This document shows positions 32,756-43,419 of a stretch of DNA of 64,000 nucleotides, piece after piece. Below the pieces are notes generated by a model. The model worked only from the letters and a program-made list of their open reading frames with translations, made no database searches and was not told where the DNA came from. The position numbers and the translations under genes were made by a program. The first letter of the stretch is position 1. Every line of letters starts with the position of its first letter. This DNA is from Hermatobates lingyangjiaoensis (Eukaryota > Arthropoda > Insecta > Hemiptera > Hermatobatidae). The stretch covers positions 744,001-808,000 of the forward strand of contig JAPFBL010000243.1 of NCBI GenBank assembly GCA_026182355.1, in the 5' to 3' direction.

Positions 32756-34750
32756 AAATAGTTTAAGTCGTTTTAATGTACCTTTGTTTTTAAATATGTA
32801 TTAACTATCCGAGAAAGTAGTGATATTACTCATTTCTACAATTCGAGAAGAGCCAATAAGGTCAAGTAGTGTGGACTTAAACCTCAGAGTGGGACTTCAT
32901 TAGTGAGACTTAAAACCGTTATTCGCATGTGCTTTAAGAATTACTGCAAACATAAGAACAGTGGGAAAATGATAAGGGATCAAGACGGTTATAAATCAAG
33001 TACTAAAAGTAGACAAGACAAAACCAAGAAAAGATTAAAGATACATAAAAACATAAATAAAAAACTAATGCTAAATATATTAATTATTGATTAATTAATT
33101 AATTAATAGAAATTCAGACCAGGAATAGTCTTTACTTGGGAGAAACTTGATGCTCATAAAGTAAAACGTTCTTAGCAAGGGATAAAGTATATAAATACTT
33201 TATTTATGTTACGTAATAGAGTCTGTGATAATTAGCATGGATAGTTACTTCGTTGGCAAGTGATGCTTCGTGCTGGTTCATATGTAGGTTAGTAGAATCC
33301 AAATGCACCGATTACAGTGCAGTCGATATACGCAGTTACTGTACGTGCAAGAGAGAGAGGACTGTTTTGATTATTATATGGTATGCATTATTGTTAAGGG
33401 TAGAATGTAAGTTACGACTTTGATTAGTGAAGTTTGACGGCCTCTCGAGCACTATACCATTCTAATGTTCTAGACGGTAACGGAAGACTTGGAAAGGGAA
33501 AAATATAGTAGGAAATACTCCTCTTGGGGGAAGGGGGTTGTTTAGTAATATATGGAGAGTGACCTACAAAGGAAACAAGATGGAGAAGAGGAAAGAATGG
33601 AAAGAAAAACTTCCTTAATAACAGTGCCAAGTTTATGGCCGGCTGGGAACAAGGTGGTAATAAAAATCGCACTATTGCACCGATACTTCTTTAGGTCCGG
33701 ACCGGAAAAACATCTTAGCTTGTAAACCATTACACTGGCCTGACATCCACGTTCTGCGAATTTATCTTTTAAACTGTTAATGTAAACTCTACAATCGTTA
33801 AGCTTATTACAGGTATTTAGGATTATTGTCCCATTATCTGTACACCATTTCTAATAAATAATCTACCACTGTATGACTTGACAGCAAGCAGTTTTCACCT
33901 CCAGTTTTACAAAGTTGTATGAAAGAGTGTAAGCTTAATAAATTTATTTCTTGCATTATTAGTAATACTATTATTAATTTATCATTTTATTAGCTCACCT
34001 TTTCAATGTAACAGTTTCAAAGTAATGCGTTTTCATTGATTTATACTGTATCTCACTAAGAGTTAAGTCGTTCTTGTTACAAGAAAAGTTCTCTTTGGAT
34101 TTCCTTTGATGAATTACCTTTGTCCCTTCTACTTTTAATCTGGTCTGAAGGTAAAAGTCATGCTTCCTTTGAAGTGGTCAAAGACCTGCTTCAACCACAG
34201 ACAGGTAAATCTTCTTTGTTAAGCGACTGATTGCTTGTAGGCATCCACCGATGGATTTGTACTAAAAATACTGCAGTGTTCAGAAGTTGTTATCTACGCC
34301 AGCTGACCTATAATTTTCAATTATGCCCATCAAAATAATTGAAATGATTAATTTACTTCTTTTCTTGCATCTTTATTATTTTGTATTATATATTTCTTAT
34401 TAGTATGCACCACTACATCCGCATTAGACGATGTGACCTTTTAAATGGTCATTCCTAACAGTGAAATAGAATATTGGAATGCTATTATATATTGGCAGTT
34501 ACTGTAACAAATCAAAAAATTAGAACTCTTCAAAAAATCTCATCATTCTATACTATTAAAATCATTATGATTATATTGCATAAGTCATTTAATGTAGAAC
34601 TAGTATACCTACTCGTCTTTGAGGGGTAATTTACAAAAATTCAGAGATGATACGTTGTATTTAAAAATATTATTAGAAATTACAGAGTAGTAGAAAACAT
34701 TATTATTAATACAGTCCATAACTGTCATTACATCTGGAGTTTCTTTTACG
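32756..34750. other. No gene recognised
   Basis: Overlapping minus-strand frames at 33424-33730 and a plus frame at 32903-33094 have no recognised domain. The remainder is AT-rich. Confidence 0.35.
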
Positions 34751-34754
34751 TTTC

Positions 34755-35226
34755 ACAGTTGTAGATACTGAGCTCAAATTTTATTTTATTCTAGGCATAC
34801 TTCTTATTTCTACCCGAGTAGGTAGGACTTTTTTTTCTTTAAAGCGAGCAAATTATGATAAATGAAAACTGACTCATTTCAAGTTGTCTTTACGTTTTAT
34901 ACAGTAGAGAAACCGAATCCACTCTTAGAAAATTGAATACTAAGATTTGAATAGATTGGAAATTTAACTTACAAGCGAAGTTATGGAATTTTAAGGTGTG
35001 TATATCTAGCTACACAGATATACATTTATATAGCTAAAAAAAAATATAATGGTATCTTTAGGTGCCTGATACTGTAGTAAGTAGGTATTGTTAGTTGATT
35101 TTAATTTTGTTTACGTTTCTCATAACATTCTCGCTTTATTAAAGTGAGTGCTATCTACTTCCGTACTAAATAAGAAGGAATTCTAGAATAAAATCAAATT
35201 TGAGCTCAGTATCTAAAGCTGCAAAA
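34755..35226. mobile_element. Foldback or TIR element, about 470 bp
   Basis: Inverted arms: GATACTGAGCTCAAATTTTA within 34755-34822 and TTTGAGCTCAGTATCTAAAG within 35159-35226, about 65 bp each and diverged. There is no coding frame between them. Possibly an old DNA-transposon MITE. Confidence 0.5.
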
Positions 35227-35344
35227 CTAGAACATTATTATAATCATATAACTTCTAGTTATCATGGCTACATTATAATTATGATGATAATAATATAATG
35301 CAATTATAATAATTGTACTATTAAATAATTAACACTATTTTTTT

Positions 35345-35643
35345 TTATCGAGGTTTGGTCTAGCTGCAAAAATACAACACCTTTAAGACGACGTTTCGTC
35401 TATATTTGTAGATATCTTCAGGGTTACATCAATACAGAATTCAATTACAATAACACATTAATTATAATAACATGAAACATAATTATATTACATTATTTAT
35501 AATTATGTTTCATGTTTTTGTAATTAATGTGTTATTGTAATTAAATTCTGTATTGATGCAGCCCAGAAGATATCTACAAATATAGACGAAACGTCGTCTT
35601 AAAGGTATTGTATTTTTGCAGCTAGACCAAACCTCGATAAAAA
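35345..35643. mobile_element. F12 foldback element
   Basis: Arms of about 140 bp from TATCGAGGTTTGGTCTAGC fold back around 35490. The minus strand has CTGAAGA (35415-35421) followed by a TCTA-loop-TAGA stem and GAAACGTC. The plus arm has CAGAAGA in its place. Confidence 0.75.
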
Positions 35644-35860
35644 GAAAAATAATGTTAAATATATTTGGTCTAGATAAGGAAAACATTCGATTAAATAAGT
35701 AATATATTATATAACATTTTAACCTGGAATCTAATTTTTTTTGACTAACACTGTTAGTGGTGTTTCAGTGTTATTTGGGTTACCTAATATATAAAAAGTG
35801 TGCTTCATTTTTATATGGCACGCATTGAAACCATAGTTGAACCGAATTACCCATGGGTGT

Positions 35861-35972
35861 CAACTGCTTGTGGTGTCACCCATCCAAGTACTGAGTACGC
35901 CCAATGTTGAGATTAACTTTAATGATTCAAGGACAGCCGATGAATTCTGTATGGTTTTGACTGTTAGCACCT
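35861..35972 (-). mobile_element. 5S-rRNA-derived sequence (pseudogene or SINE3-type head)
   Basis: On the minus strand, in 5S order: GTCAAAACCATAC, ATCGGCTGTCC, AAGTTAATCTCAACATTGGG and the box C-like AGTACTTGGATGGGTGAC, then a diverged 3' end. The internal control region is better kept than the 3' end. The flank continues with sequence unlike 5S, as expected for a 5S-derived SINE, but no second copy in the window confirms this. Confidence 0.7.
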
Positions 35973-35989
35973 AAAAGCAAAATTAATGT

Positions 35990-36885
35990 AATATTTCGTA
36001 CCAGTTTTTTTTTTTTATTAAAATGAGGATATGAAGATTATTAGCTGCTATGCTAACAAACAGTAACATCTACTACAGGGGTGGGTTTTACTTTAATACG
36101 ATGTCAGTAGTAGTTTACAACTAACACTACTTCGGCTTAAAATGAAATATTAAGGAAGAGTTTTGGATACAAAAGAAAAGTATTAATATTAATTATAATC
36201 ATTTTTTATATGTTTTTAATTTCAATATTTTGTAGTTACTAATCATAAATGATGTATTTCCATGTATCCTTGAAAATGAAATTATAAATTTTCGAAACGT
36301 TGAAAGCCAGAGTTGATTTTTTGACCAGATAAGCCACAAGGAGTGCAGCATCTTTAATTGTTTTTGAGTATTATTACTTTATACTGGTTTTTAATACAAG
36401 ATTAATTATGATGTTTTATAGTTTTAGATATAAGTTGACAATTTTTTTTTATGAATAGGTAAATGTGGGTATGTTGTAAAGCCATGTTGAGTTTGAGATG
36501 TTGACGGGCTGGCTCGAGTCCTACACGTAACTGATTCAGTTTACAACAGCTTGTTTTGAAGAGGGTCGTTCAGAGGGAACACTTTCTGTCAGGCTTGAGT
36601 TATTGATGACTTCATTTTAGCGCCGTCACTTTAGACGTTTTTTTTTTTTTTTGAAAAATTCTGATTCAAATCAGAAAACAACAAGTTTTAAATAATTAGG
36701 TTAACTGCCTCTAGAGGGAGGACAGCTAGTTATTCACTAATTTATAGAACACTTTGCTTCCAATTACTTTTATAGTTGAAGTAGTTAGGATTATTTAGTT
36801 TAAAAATATTAATGCTCTTAAAGTGCTGTAGAAGAGCTTCAAAATTGATTAAATCGTTTTTTAATTTCTGAGTTTTTTTTGAAAT
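35990..36885. other. No gene recognised
   Basis: A decayed core-like string (CCTTGAAAATGAAATT then TTTTCGAAACGTTGAAAG) lies at 36268-36315 and may be a PLE-terminus relic. The rest is unassigned. Confidence 0.35.
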
Positions 36886-36910
36886 CATTGAGTAATATAT
36901 ATATATATAT

Positions 36911-37003
36911 ACAAAACTAAAATTTATGGGGACTCGGTCAGGACTGACCGAGTCCCCATAGATTTTAGTTTTGTTTCTATTCCACAGTCGATACTTTTAT
37001 CAA

Positions 37004-37045
<42 letters not shown>
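36911..37045. mobile_element. F4 outer-end foldback, then (TA)n
   Basis: GGGGACTCGGTCAGGACTGA and its inverse meet near 36945; the right end reaches CCACAGTCGATACTTTTATC. Only the outer part of the F4 arm remains, with no core. (TA)n at about 37006-37045. Confidence 0.65.
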
Positions 37046-37047
<2 letters not shown>

Positions 37048-37182
37048 CACCCATTGGTGGAATAACGAAGACTTCGCTAGGCAGCGGGTAACTCGGACCG
37101 CACGCATGGACCTACAAACTCTACTCTCCTACTGGTCACTATTTTAACGAATCACATTTCTTTCCCCGGACAACTCATAGAA

Positions 37183-37218
<36 letters not shown>
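37046..37218 (+). mobile_element. F10 single arm, then (TA)n
   Basis: GCAGCGGGTAACTCGGACCG, TGGACCTACAAACTCTACTC and CTTTCCCCGGACAACTCATA match the right arm and outer end of the F10 foldback at 48594-48998. (TA)n at 37188-37218. Confidence 0.7.
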
Positions 37219-37223
<5 letters not shown>

Positions 37224-37342
37224 TTAACAAACTCACTAAGATATTCCGACATCCGTCGTCATCGGGAAGAAGTGCTAACTACTCGCGTTGAGAAGCAAAC
37301 TGCTACTGTACTACTGCTACTATATATATATATAATATATAT
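37219..37342 (-). mobile_element. F11 single arm, then (TA)n
   Basis: AAACTCACTAAGATATTCCG, with CCGATGACGAC on the minus strand in place of CTGATGACGAC. Bounded by (TA)n on both sides. Confidence 0.5.
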
Positions 37343-37563
37343 AAAGATTTCACATAAACACGTGAAACAACAATCAATGATCAAACCACAATAAGAAATG
37401 GGAAAACAAGACTAAGATCTTTCAACCGTAACAAGCGGTCTTCGTCAGAGTCAAAAACCCAACTGACTTTGAGTTGGGTTTTTGGCTCTGACGAAGACCG
37501 CTTGTTACGGTTGAAAGATCTTAGTCTTGTTTTCCCATTTCTTATTGTGGTTTGATCATTGAT
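37343..37563. mobile_element. F1 foldback element
   Basis: Well-matched arms of about 100 bp. CTGACGA at 37442-37448 (minus) and 37488-37494 (plus). The left outer end AAAGATTTCACATAAACACG is complete. Confidence 0.9.
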
Positions 37564-37710
37564 ATATATATAAAACTAAATTTTATCGGGACTCAATTCT
37601 TCAGGTTCAAATTTAACCTAAATTTAATCAGTTCAGTTAATTTGAACCTGAAGAGCTGATCGAGACCCTATAAAATTTAGTTATATATATAATATATATA
37701 TATATATATA
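37564..37710. mobile_element. F4 outer-end foldback, then TA-rich tract
   Basis: AAAACTAAATTTTATCGGGA and TTCTTCAGGTTCAAATTTAA are inverted at 37640-37680. The core region is lost. Confidence 0.65.
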
Positions 37711-37746
37711 GTTTATTTAGTTTGTGGAATCGTTTCATTTAATTGG

Positions 37747-37820
37747 TAGGTTAGTGAGAAAACTTACAGTAATATACAATTTTTGAAACAGAAACTTGTG
37801 TAAGTTCTCTCATTAACCTA
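37747..37820. repeat. Inverted repeat, 22-bp arms
   Basis: TAGGTTAGTGAGAAAACTTA and its near complement (TGTAAGTTCTCTCATTAACC), spacer about 30 bp. Confidence 0.6.
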
Positions 37821-37824
37821 TTGT

Positions 37825-38425
37825 CAAAAAATTCTATTGTAATTTCTTATTTTGTGAATCTGTATCAAATCTGTGAATAGTATTAGATGGTTCCCTAAAG
37901 ATTTACATTTTTCTGTATTTAGAGAATACAGCAATGTATGATATGATTACTTCAATTCGGTACGATCAGTCGTATTCATACCTACTTGCTTTCTAACCAT
38001 TCGAAAATTGAATAGTTCGATGCTATATAATGAATGTTTATCAAATAATGCAATCGAGTTTATAGCAATTTTTCATACAAATGACAAATTTTCATTATAA
38101 TTTATTAGTTCCTTTAATAGTTATAAATTAATTATAGGTAGTTTTAATAAATTTTACTTAAAAAAAAAACCGCATAGATTGTTTTTGAAGTGCTGAAAAT
38201 CACGACCTTTTATAGTGATTTAAGTGCCTCTTTTTAAACCCTATAAATATTGTTCTGGTCGAACTAAAGCCCTATCGATTGGTCAAGACATTTTTATGTG
38301 CAGTGGCCGTTCTATACCTTTACTTTTTTCCTTATTCAAATTTAGCTATACCATAAACAGTTATCCTTTATCCAAAAATATATATTACCTAAGAAACTAT
38401 AATAAATGAAAGAAATGGTATTCAA
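37825..38425. other. No gene recognised
   Basis: The plus frame at 38224-38409 has no recognised domain. Confidence 0.35.
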
Positions 38426-38459
<34 letters not shown>

Positions 38460-38469
38460 TATATATTCT

Positions 38470-38780
38470 AGTAGATTATATACGGTTGGGTTTCCAAAGT
38501 ACGTATAACCAAAGTTATTCACTTTTCGATCATTAATAATTTTATATATTCTTTAACCTTGAAAATGGTCAACGATGACCGAAACATGTCGGTGTATAAT
38601 AATAAAAATTTTGGTGTACTTATGTTTTTAGTTCCAGAACCATGGAAGTCAAGTATGAGAACACTTGAAAAACGGATAAGAAAAAGTGTAAAAGTTAAAT
38701 TGGGCATTAGTTTTAATAAAACGTGTATAAATGAAGGCCTGCTCCCCAAATATATATATATATATATATATATATTAAGG
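38470..38780 (+). pseudogene. F7: single PLE 5' end with ORF N-terminus
   Basis: A core relic CTTGAAAA, T, GGTC-loop-GACC, GAA, ACATGT, C (38558-38590) is followed by ATG at 38586. The ORF reads MSVYNNKNFGVLMFLVPEPW, then RKSVKVKLGISFNKTCINEG and LLPK before dissolving into (TA)n at 38752. The fragment matches 56306-56446 and 12690-12935. Flanked by (TA)n on the left (38426-38466) as well. Confidence 0.75.
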
Positions 38781-38789
38781 CTTCACTAT

Positions 38790-39405
38790 TATTTTATTTA
38801 TTTAGTTAAAAAAATTAATGAAATTCATGAAAGGAGTTTGAGCTGATGAATGCAGAACTTAAAATGGCCTGTGCTTAGCTTAATTAAATGTATTATTAAA
38901 CTCGTTTAATTAATGTTGGTGGCAACATTTGAACAATTCTAGAGGAAATATATTGATTAGGTTCGGGTTTTTTTTAATGTGTAAACTTTTATTGGAGGGC
39001 TTTTAAAATATAAATTTTGGTATAATCACTGCGTTGTTTTAATTTTTAAACAAAGGCCATGCAATATTCTTTTCTGTATCATTCAAAATATCCATGAATT
39101 GTAGACCATTTCAGGTACTTTTAGATAGGGAATTTTGGACTCCCTAAAATGTGTATTCATATACGCATAAAAAAGACTGAAATCATAAAACAAAATTATG
39201 TGTATAAACTAATTTGGTGTGTAGATTACACACGTAATTAGTGTGTAGAACTTACGTTCCATTTTTGATTGTTTCCTTTTCGTTTTTTTCTTTTGTCTTC
39301 TAAGACTCATGTAAGCTTATTCATTTATATTGTATTATTTTTAGTTCCATTTTTTATTTTATTCCAATTTGTTTCAAATAAGTAATTATTTGTACAGTTA
39401 TATTA
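38790..39405. other. No gene recognised
   Basis: AT-rich, nothing assigned. Confidence 0.4.
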
Positions 39406-39409
39406 CAGA

Positions 39410-39640
39410 CGGCTGGTTAACCTCCCGGGCGCTAGGAGCGCCACCTTGACATATTACCTCTTTCTTGTTATTCCTTATGTGTGCATTTTTACTCGTATTT
39501 TGTTATTTTGTTTCTTTGAGTTGTTATTTATCTGTTTTATTATTTTCGTCTGCCTGAGGATGACCTACGAGGTCGAAAGCTTGTGTTTCTCTTATACTCT
39601 TAAATAAGTAGTGAATAAATTTTAGTAGTTATTGGGCTTT
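39410..39640 (+). mobile_element. F14 terminal-repeat-like element with hammerhead-like core
   Basis: CTGAGGA (39554-39560), T, GACCT-ACG-AGGTC (39562-39574), GAAAGCTTGTG. The 5-bp stem is perfect. Upstream is the GC hairpin GGGCGCTAGGAGCGCC at 39427-39442. Ends are not defined; only copy in the window. Confidence 0.5.
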
Positions 39641-39782
39641 GTTTTTGCCTGAAAAATGTCGGTGGGAAATTTTCTATTTGTATTGCCTCTGCATCATAGA
39701 AGTGTAATTAGGAAAAAGGAACAGTTACGTAAAAAAGTCGTGAATGCAGAATCTGCTCTGCTTTTCAACAATGTAGATTGTT

Positions 39783-40134
39783 TGAATTAGTAATAATACA
39801 ATCCGTCATATCTCGTAAAGTCTCAGAAAAGCTCGACCGGTTTCGGGTCCGTCTGGATCCCACTTCAAGAGCACCTAACTGACTGTGAATGTTATTTTCC
39901 TATAACCTACCTATATATGTCATCTACATTGTGGAATCAGTGTTGTCTGTGTAGTTAATTTTTTTTTTCTTTTTGAATAACATTCACAGTCAGTTAGGTG
40001 CTCTTGAAGAAGGGATCCAGACGGACCCGAAACCGGTCGAGCTTTTCTGAGACTTACGAGGTATGACGGATTGTATTATTACTAATTCTAATATTACTAA
40101 CCTCAGTGGAACTAACCCATTAACTATATTTAAT
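39783..40134. mobile_element. F6 foldback element, copy 2
   Basis: Same arms as 17746-17986 but with a spacer of about 95 bp (39895-39990). TTGAAGAAGGG on plus at about 40004-40014, ACCGGTC after GAA. The flanks AATGTAGATTG and AATGTATGATTG suggest an imperfect target duplication. Confidence 0.75.
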
Positions 40135-40169
40135 GTATGATTGGATGAAGATCTGCTACCAACTTATAC

Positions 40170-40171
<2 letters not shown>

Positions 40172-40204
<33 letters not shown>

Positions 40205-40367
40205 AAAAGTCATAAACAGTTGGGTTTTTGACTCTGACGAAGACCGCTTGTTACGGTTGAAAGATCTTAGTCTTGTTTTCCCATTTCTTATTGTGGTTTG
40301 ATCATTGATTGTTGTTTCACGTGTTTATGTGAAATCTTTATATATATATGTATATATATATATATAT
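40172..40367 (+). mobile_element. F1 single right arm between (TA)n tracts
   Basis: (TA)n 40172-40201; CAGTTGGGTTTTTGACT, CTGACGA (40234-40240), ACCGCTTGTTACGGTTGAAA and onward to the outer end at 40340; (TA)n follows. Confidence 0.8.
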
Positions 40368-40369
40368 TA

Positions 40370-40791
40370 AACAGGAAAACGACGTTTCGCGGTAAATCAC
40401 AAACACAGAACCAAGGAACAAACACATTTACTGTCTCTAATTTTTGGTTGAACCATTATCAGGAGAGTTGAGATAGGGACACCAAGCGCACTGGTGAAGC
40501 GACGGTTGGAGACCAACAGTGTTATCACACGCGTGCCCTGTTCAAGTGAAGTAAGAAATATTAACTAAGAATATGAAACTAAGAAATAAAAAGTGAAAAT
40601 GAAGAAAATAAGATGAAAATAGCTGAAACGAAATAAAATCCAGGAATATAAATAATAAATTAAGTATTTTTTATTTAACCGTCACTTCACATGTTCGCTT
40701 GGTGTCCCTATCTCAACTGTCCTGATGACCGTTTAACCGAAAATTTGAGACAGCAAGTGTGTTTGTTGCTTTGTTCTATTTGTGATTCACT

Positions 40792-40822
<31 letters not shown>
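40370..40822. mobile_element. F3-like foldback element, diverged subfamily
   Basis: GACACCAAGCGCACTGGTGA, GGTTGGAGACCAACAGTGTT and CACTTACTGTCTC-like blocks, with inverse arm 40680-40796. CTGATGA at 40722-40728 then CCG-loop-CGG and AAAAT. (TA)n follows. Confidence 0.7.
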
Positions 40823-40823
<1 letters not shown>

Positions 40824-40978
40824 ACTACATATAAAATAATTATATATGGATACACCCTAAAATCTGTGGATTGGTGGTAGGGTAGTAGAGTCAGTTTTGA
40901 TGAAAGTTATAATGAACGTGCACAGCTAGTCGCTGTCAGATCGATTCTGTGTGAAGTTAAATTACTGGCATTTATTAA

Positions 40979-41584
40979 ACGAACAAGTCGGAAATTAAAT
41001 TTGATCCATCAGAGATACTGATGTCGGGTGGCGTGCCAATTATCAGAATTCCATCTTGATTTGACTGTAGCACGACTGGAGAAGAGGAGGACTGTTGATT
41101 GCAAGCATAGGTTCTCGCACATGCACTCATGGGATACATTTTAAATGAAGAACCAACTTTGAACATTTCCAATGCAAAGCAAAGTTGTGCACTTTGATTT
41201 GTGGCAGTATAGAATGTAACACTATTCTTGATTTGTGTATTAACAACTACTGCATTCTTGATATTGACTTCATTTATTATACTTGTCTTCTTCTTTTTTT
41301 TTTCATACATTCTGTGTATTTGTAAAGGACTAGAGGACTAGAATGATGATATGATTAAGGTGTTTCTAATTACCTGCTTTTACTTTTACTTTACTTTGAT
41401 TAAAGTATAATAATTTATTACTTTTTGCGATATGTTATAGTCTGGTATTTACTCATTTTGGGGAATTTCAAAAATTACGTCTCCACATAAAAAAAAAGTT
41501 TAATATGAAACCTAAGATAACTGGCTCGTCACCCTACATCAGTATCTCTGATTCTAATCAAATTTAATTTCCCACGTGTTCGTT
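40979..41584. repeat. Long-range inverted duplication flanking a minus-strand ORF
   Basis: The segments at 40979-41049 and 41516-41584 are inverted copies sharing ACATCAGTATCTCTGAT and CAAATTTAATTTCC. The minus frame 40975-41310 (111 codons, with ALEMFKVGSSFKMYPMSACA and GILIIGTPPDISISDGSNLI) ends inside the left copy. I do not recognise it. It could be a TE or a host exon with a rearranged neighbour. Confidence 0.45.
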
Positions 41585-41599
41585 TAAACTAACTCAGTC

Positions 41600-42000
41600 C
41601 TTGCTAGGTCACTCCAGTGACCTATAAATAATTGTCAATATTTACTATTACAATTATATTTATTAAGTTTTTAATATATTTATGAAAATATTTAAGACTT
41701 ATAAGAATAGATAACTTAAATAATATTTCTGTTTTGTAATTTGGAAAAGTAATAGAAAATTAATTATGGTTTCTTAGGAGAGTTCAAGATACGTGTTATG
41801 ACCAGTCCTGCACAGGAGTTGTTATGTGTAGTATGTTAGTCATGTTTGAGGGAATTTTTATGAGTGACTATTTCATGTTTTCCTTTTATTCTCATAGTTT
41901 TCTTCTTTCGTTGTTGACATTGGTTACAAACAATTATAACTAAATATTACATTTCTTCTGACTTTTTTTCTTGTAAATTTTTATGGATATGTTTTCCAGT
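41600..42000. other. No gene recognised
   Basis: AT-rich, nothing assigned. Confidence 0.4.
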
Positions 42001-42029
42001 TCTCTTTTCGGTCCTTTCACTTTTCACGG

Positions 42030-42200
42030 GAACTACGTGCTGTACCTCGCCATATGATTTATTATCCATTTTCGTAACATTTTTTATTAATAGCAACATT
42101 TCGGTCTTCTTCGACCATCTTCAGGGTGATTTTTCTACACTTATTTTCCTAATATCCAAATAAACATTTACATTCATTACTTAAATGTAACACTTAATAA
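42030..42200 (-). mobile_element. F13: PLE 3' terminal region with hammerhead-like core
   Basis: On the minus strand: CTGAAGA (42118-42124), T, GGTC-GAAGAA-GACC, GAAATGTTGC. It lies just 3' (in minus orientation) of an endonuclease relic, the order expected in a PLE. Confidence 0.6.
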
Positions 42201-42289
42201 TAACGACATGATGATAACACATATACAAGTTAAATATCTAAACTGAGAGGTTACAATTCATGTTATATATATATATATATATATATCCA

Positions 42290-42735
42290 GGTGAGTCGTC
42301 AGTTTCTCCTATTTCTGTTAAATTCCCTAGTTGTGGTTGGAGTTGTCCCATGTGCAGCTTCAATACATTTGCAATGCTTGCAGTTTGGTTATTTATGTTG
42401 GGCCTGATTTTGAATATAATACAGTATATACTCCATAATACTTAGTTTGCCATGGTCTCTATCTTCGTATAATATTTCTGTTTTGTTCCTAAGCATTTCT
42501 CTAGTCAGCAAACTATTTTCTGCAAAAAAAGCAAAGGATTTTCTGTAAACTTTCAGTTTGATACTTCAGTCTTCCTGCAGCTAGGCACATCGTTTGCACC
42601 GAAAGTTTACATAAATATCTTACATCACGTATAAGCTCTACCATCTCAAGAAAAGACTTCTTGGCCCTTCTAGAGTGTCGTTTAATCTGATTTCATAGTT
42701 TGTCTACTAAGTTGAATGCTAGATCTAACTGTATA
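42290..42735 (-). pseudogene. Probable PLE endonuclease-end relic
   Basis: Minus-strand frames give TEILYEDRDHGKLSIMEYI then LYYIQNQAQH. This follows the PLE endonuclease C-terminal pattern (I/V-L....D..KR...E.IYI......N). Upstream, SFLEMVELIRDVRYLCKLS is unassigned. Several stops and shifts. Position upstream of F13 supports the call. Confidence 0.45.
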
Positions 42736-42764
42736 TTGATAAAAAGGGATTGAAAACAGGACCG

Positions 42765-42810
42765 CCCCTAGAAGGGTGCGGGATGCGGGGCCTCTCTCAC
42801 CCACAAATTA
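42765..42810 (+). mobile_element. Possible DNA-transposon end
   Basis: GACCGCCCCTAGAAGGGTGC followed by GGGATGCGGGGCC resembles GGGCCGCCCCTAG-type transposon termini. No partner end found. Confidence 0.25.
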
Positions 42811-43061
42811 TGATATATATAAAACATTTTGATATTGGTTATATTGTGCAGGAATTAGAAATAAACATAAACGATTGCCGCAGCTGTTTCTGTTTAACTG
42901 ACCTTTCGCGACATGACAGATGAACCAGTGAACAGGTCATTTGTCTGAGGTTACTACAGTGGACCCCACTGGCTCAGGGTGGTTGCCGTGGTTCACCCTT
43001 GTGAAGGACATGATTTAAACATCATATCATCATTATTATTATATAATCATTTGTTACTTGG

Positions 43062-43411
43062 TTGGACATGGCTTCTTTGAATTCCACTGTTTTGTTTACA
43101 TTTAATTCATTCTTGATTATAATATTATTGAGTGCCCATACCCTCACCCACGTCCATCCTATTCCCAGTCAGTTGTACCACAGACAGTCACCCTTATGTT
43201 CGCACTCTCTTTCTTATTTTATTTTATTTTTATTTTGTACTATATTTACTTTGTACTATAGATAACTGTCTGATGACATAGTATTTTTTCGTTAATGCCT
43301 GAGGAAGAACACTATGTGCTCGAAACGCGTTGTTTATACCATTAAATTTTTATATGTGGAGACTTTTTCATTATCTTTTTACTCTACAATGAGTAAATAC
43401 CACATAATAAC
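43062..43411 (+). mobile_element. F5 terminal repeat, single copy
   Basis: Ends with GAGTAAATACCACATAATAA, the F5 terminus. Contains the core at 43299-43331. The 67-codon frame upstream (43062-43265) is probably noncoding terminal-repeat sequence. Confidence 0.65.
43299..43331 (+). ncRNA. Hammerhead-ribozyme-like core (F5)
   Basis: CTGAGGA (43299-43305), A, GAACAC-TAT-GTGCTC, GAA, ACGCGT, T. Confidence 0.55.
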
Positions 43412-43419
43412 TGATTGCA

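Noticed and set aside
43062..43265. Small hydrophobic secreted or membrane protein
   Set aside because: Lies immediately upstream of an F5 core and is likely terminal-repeat sequence; T-rich DNA gives hydrophobic residues by chance.
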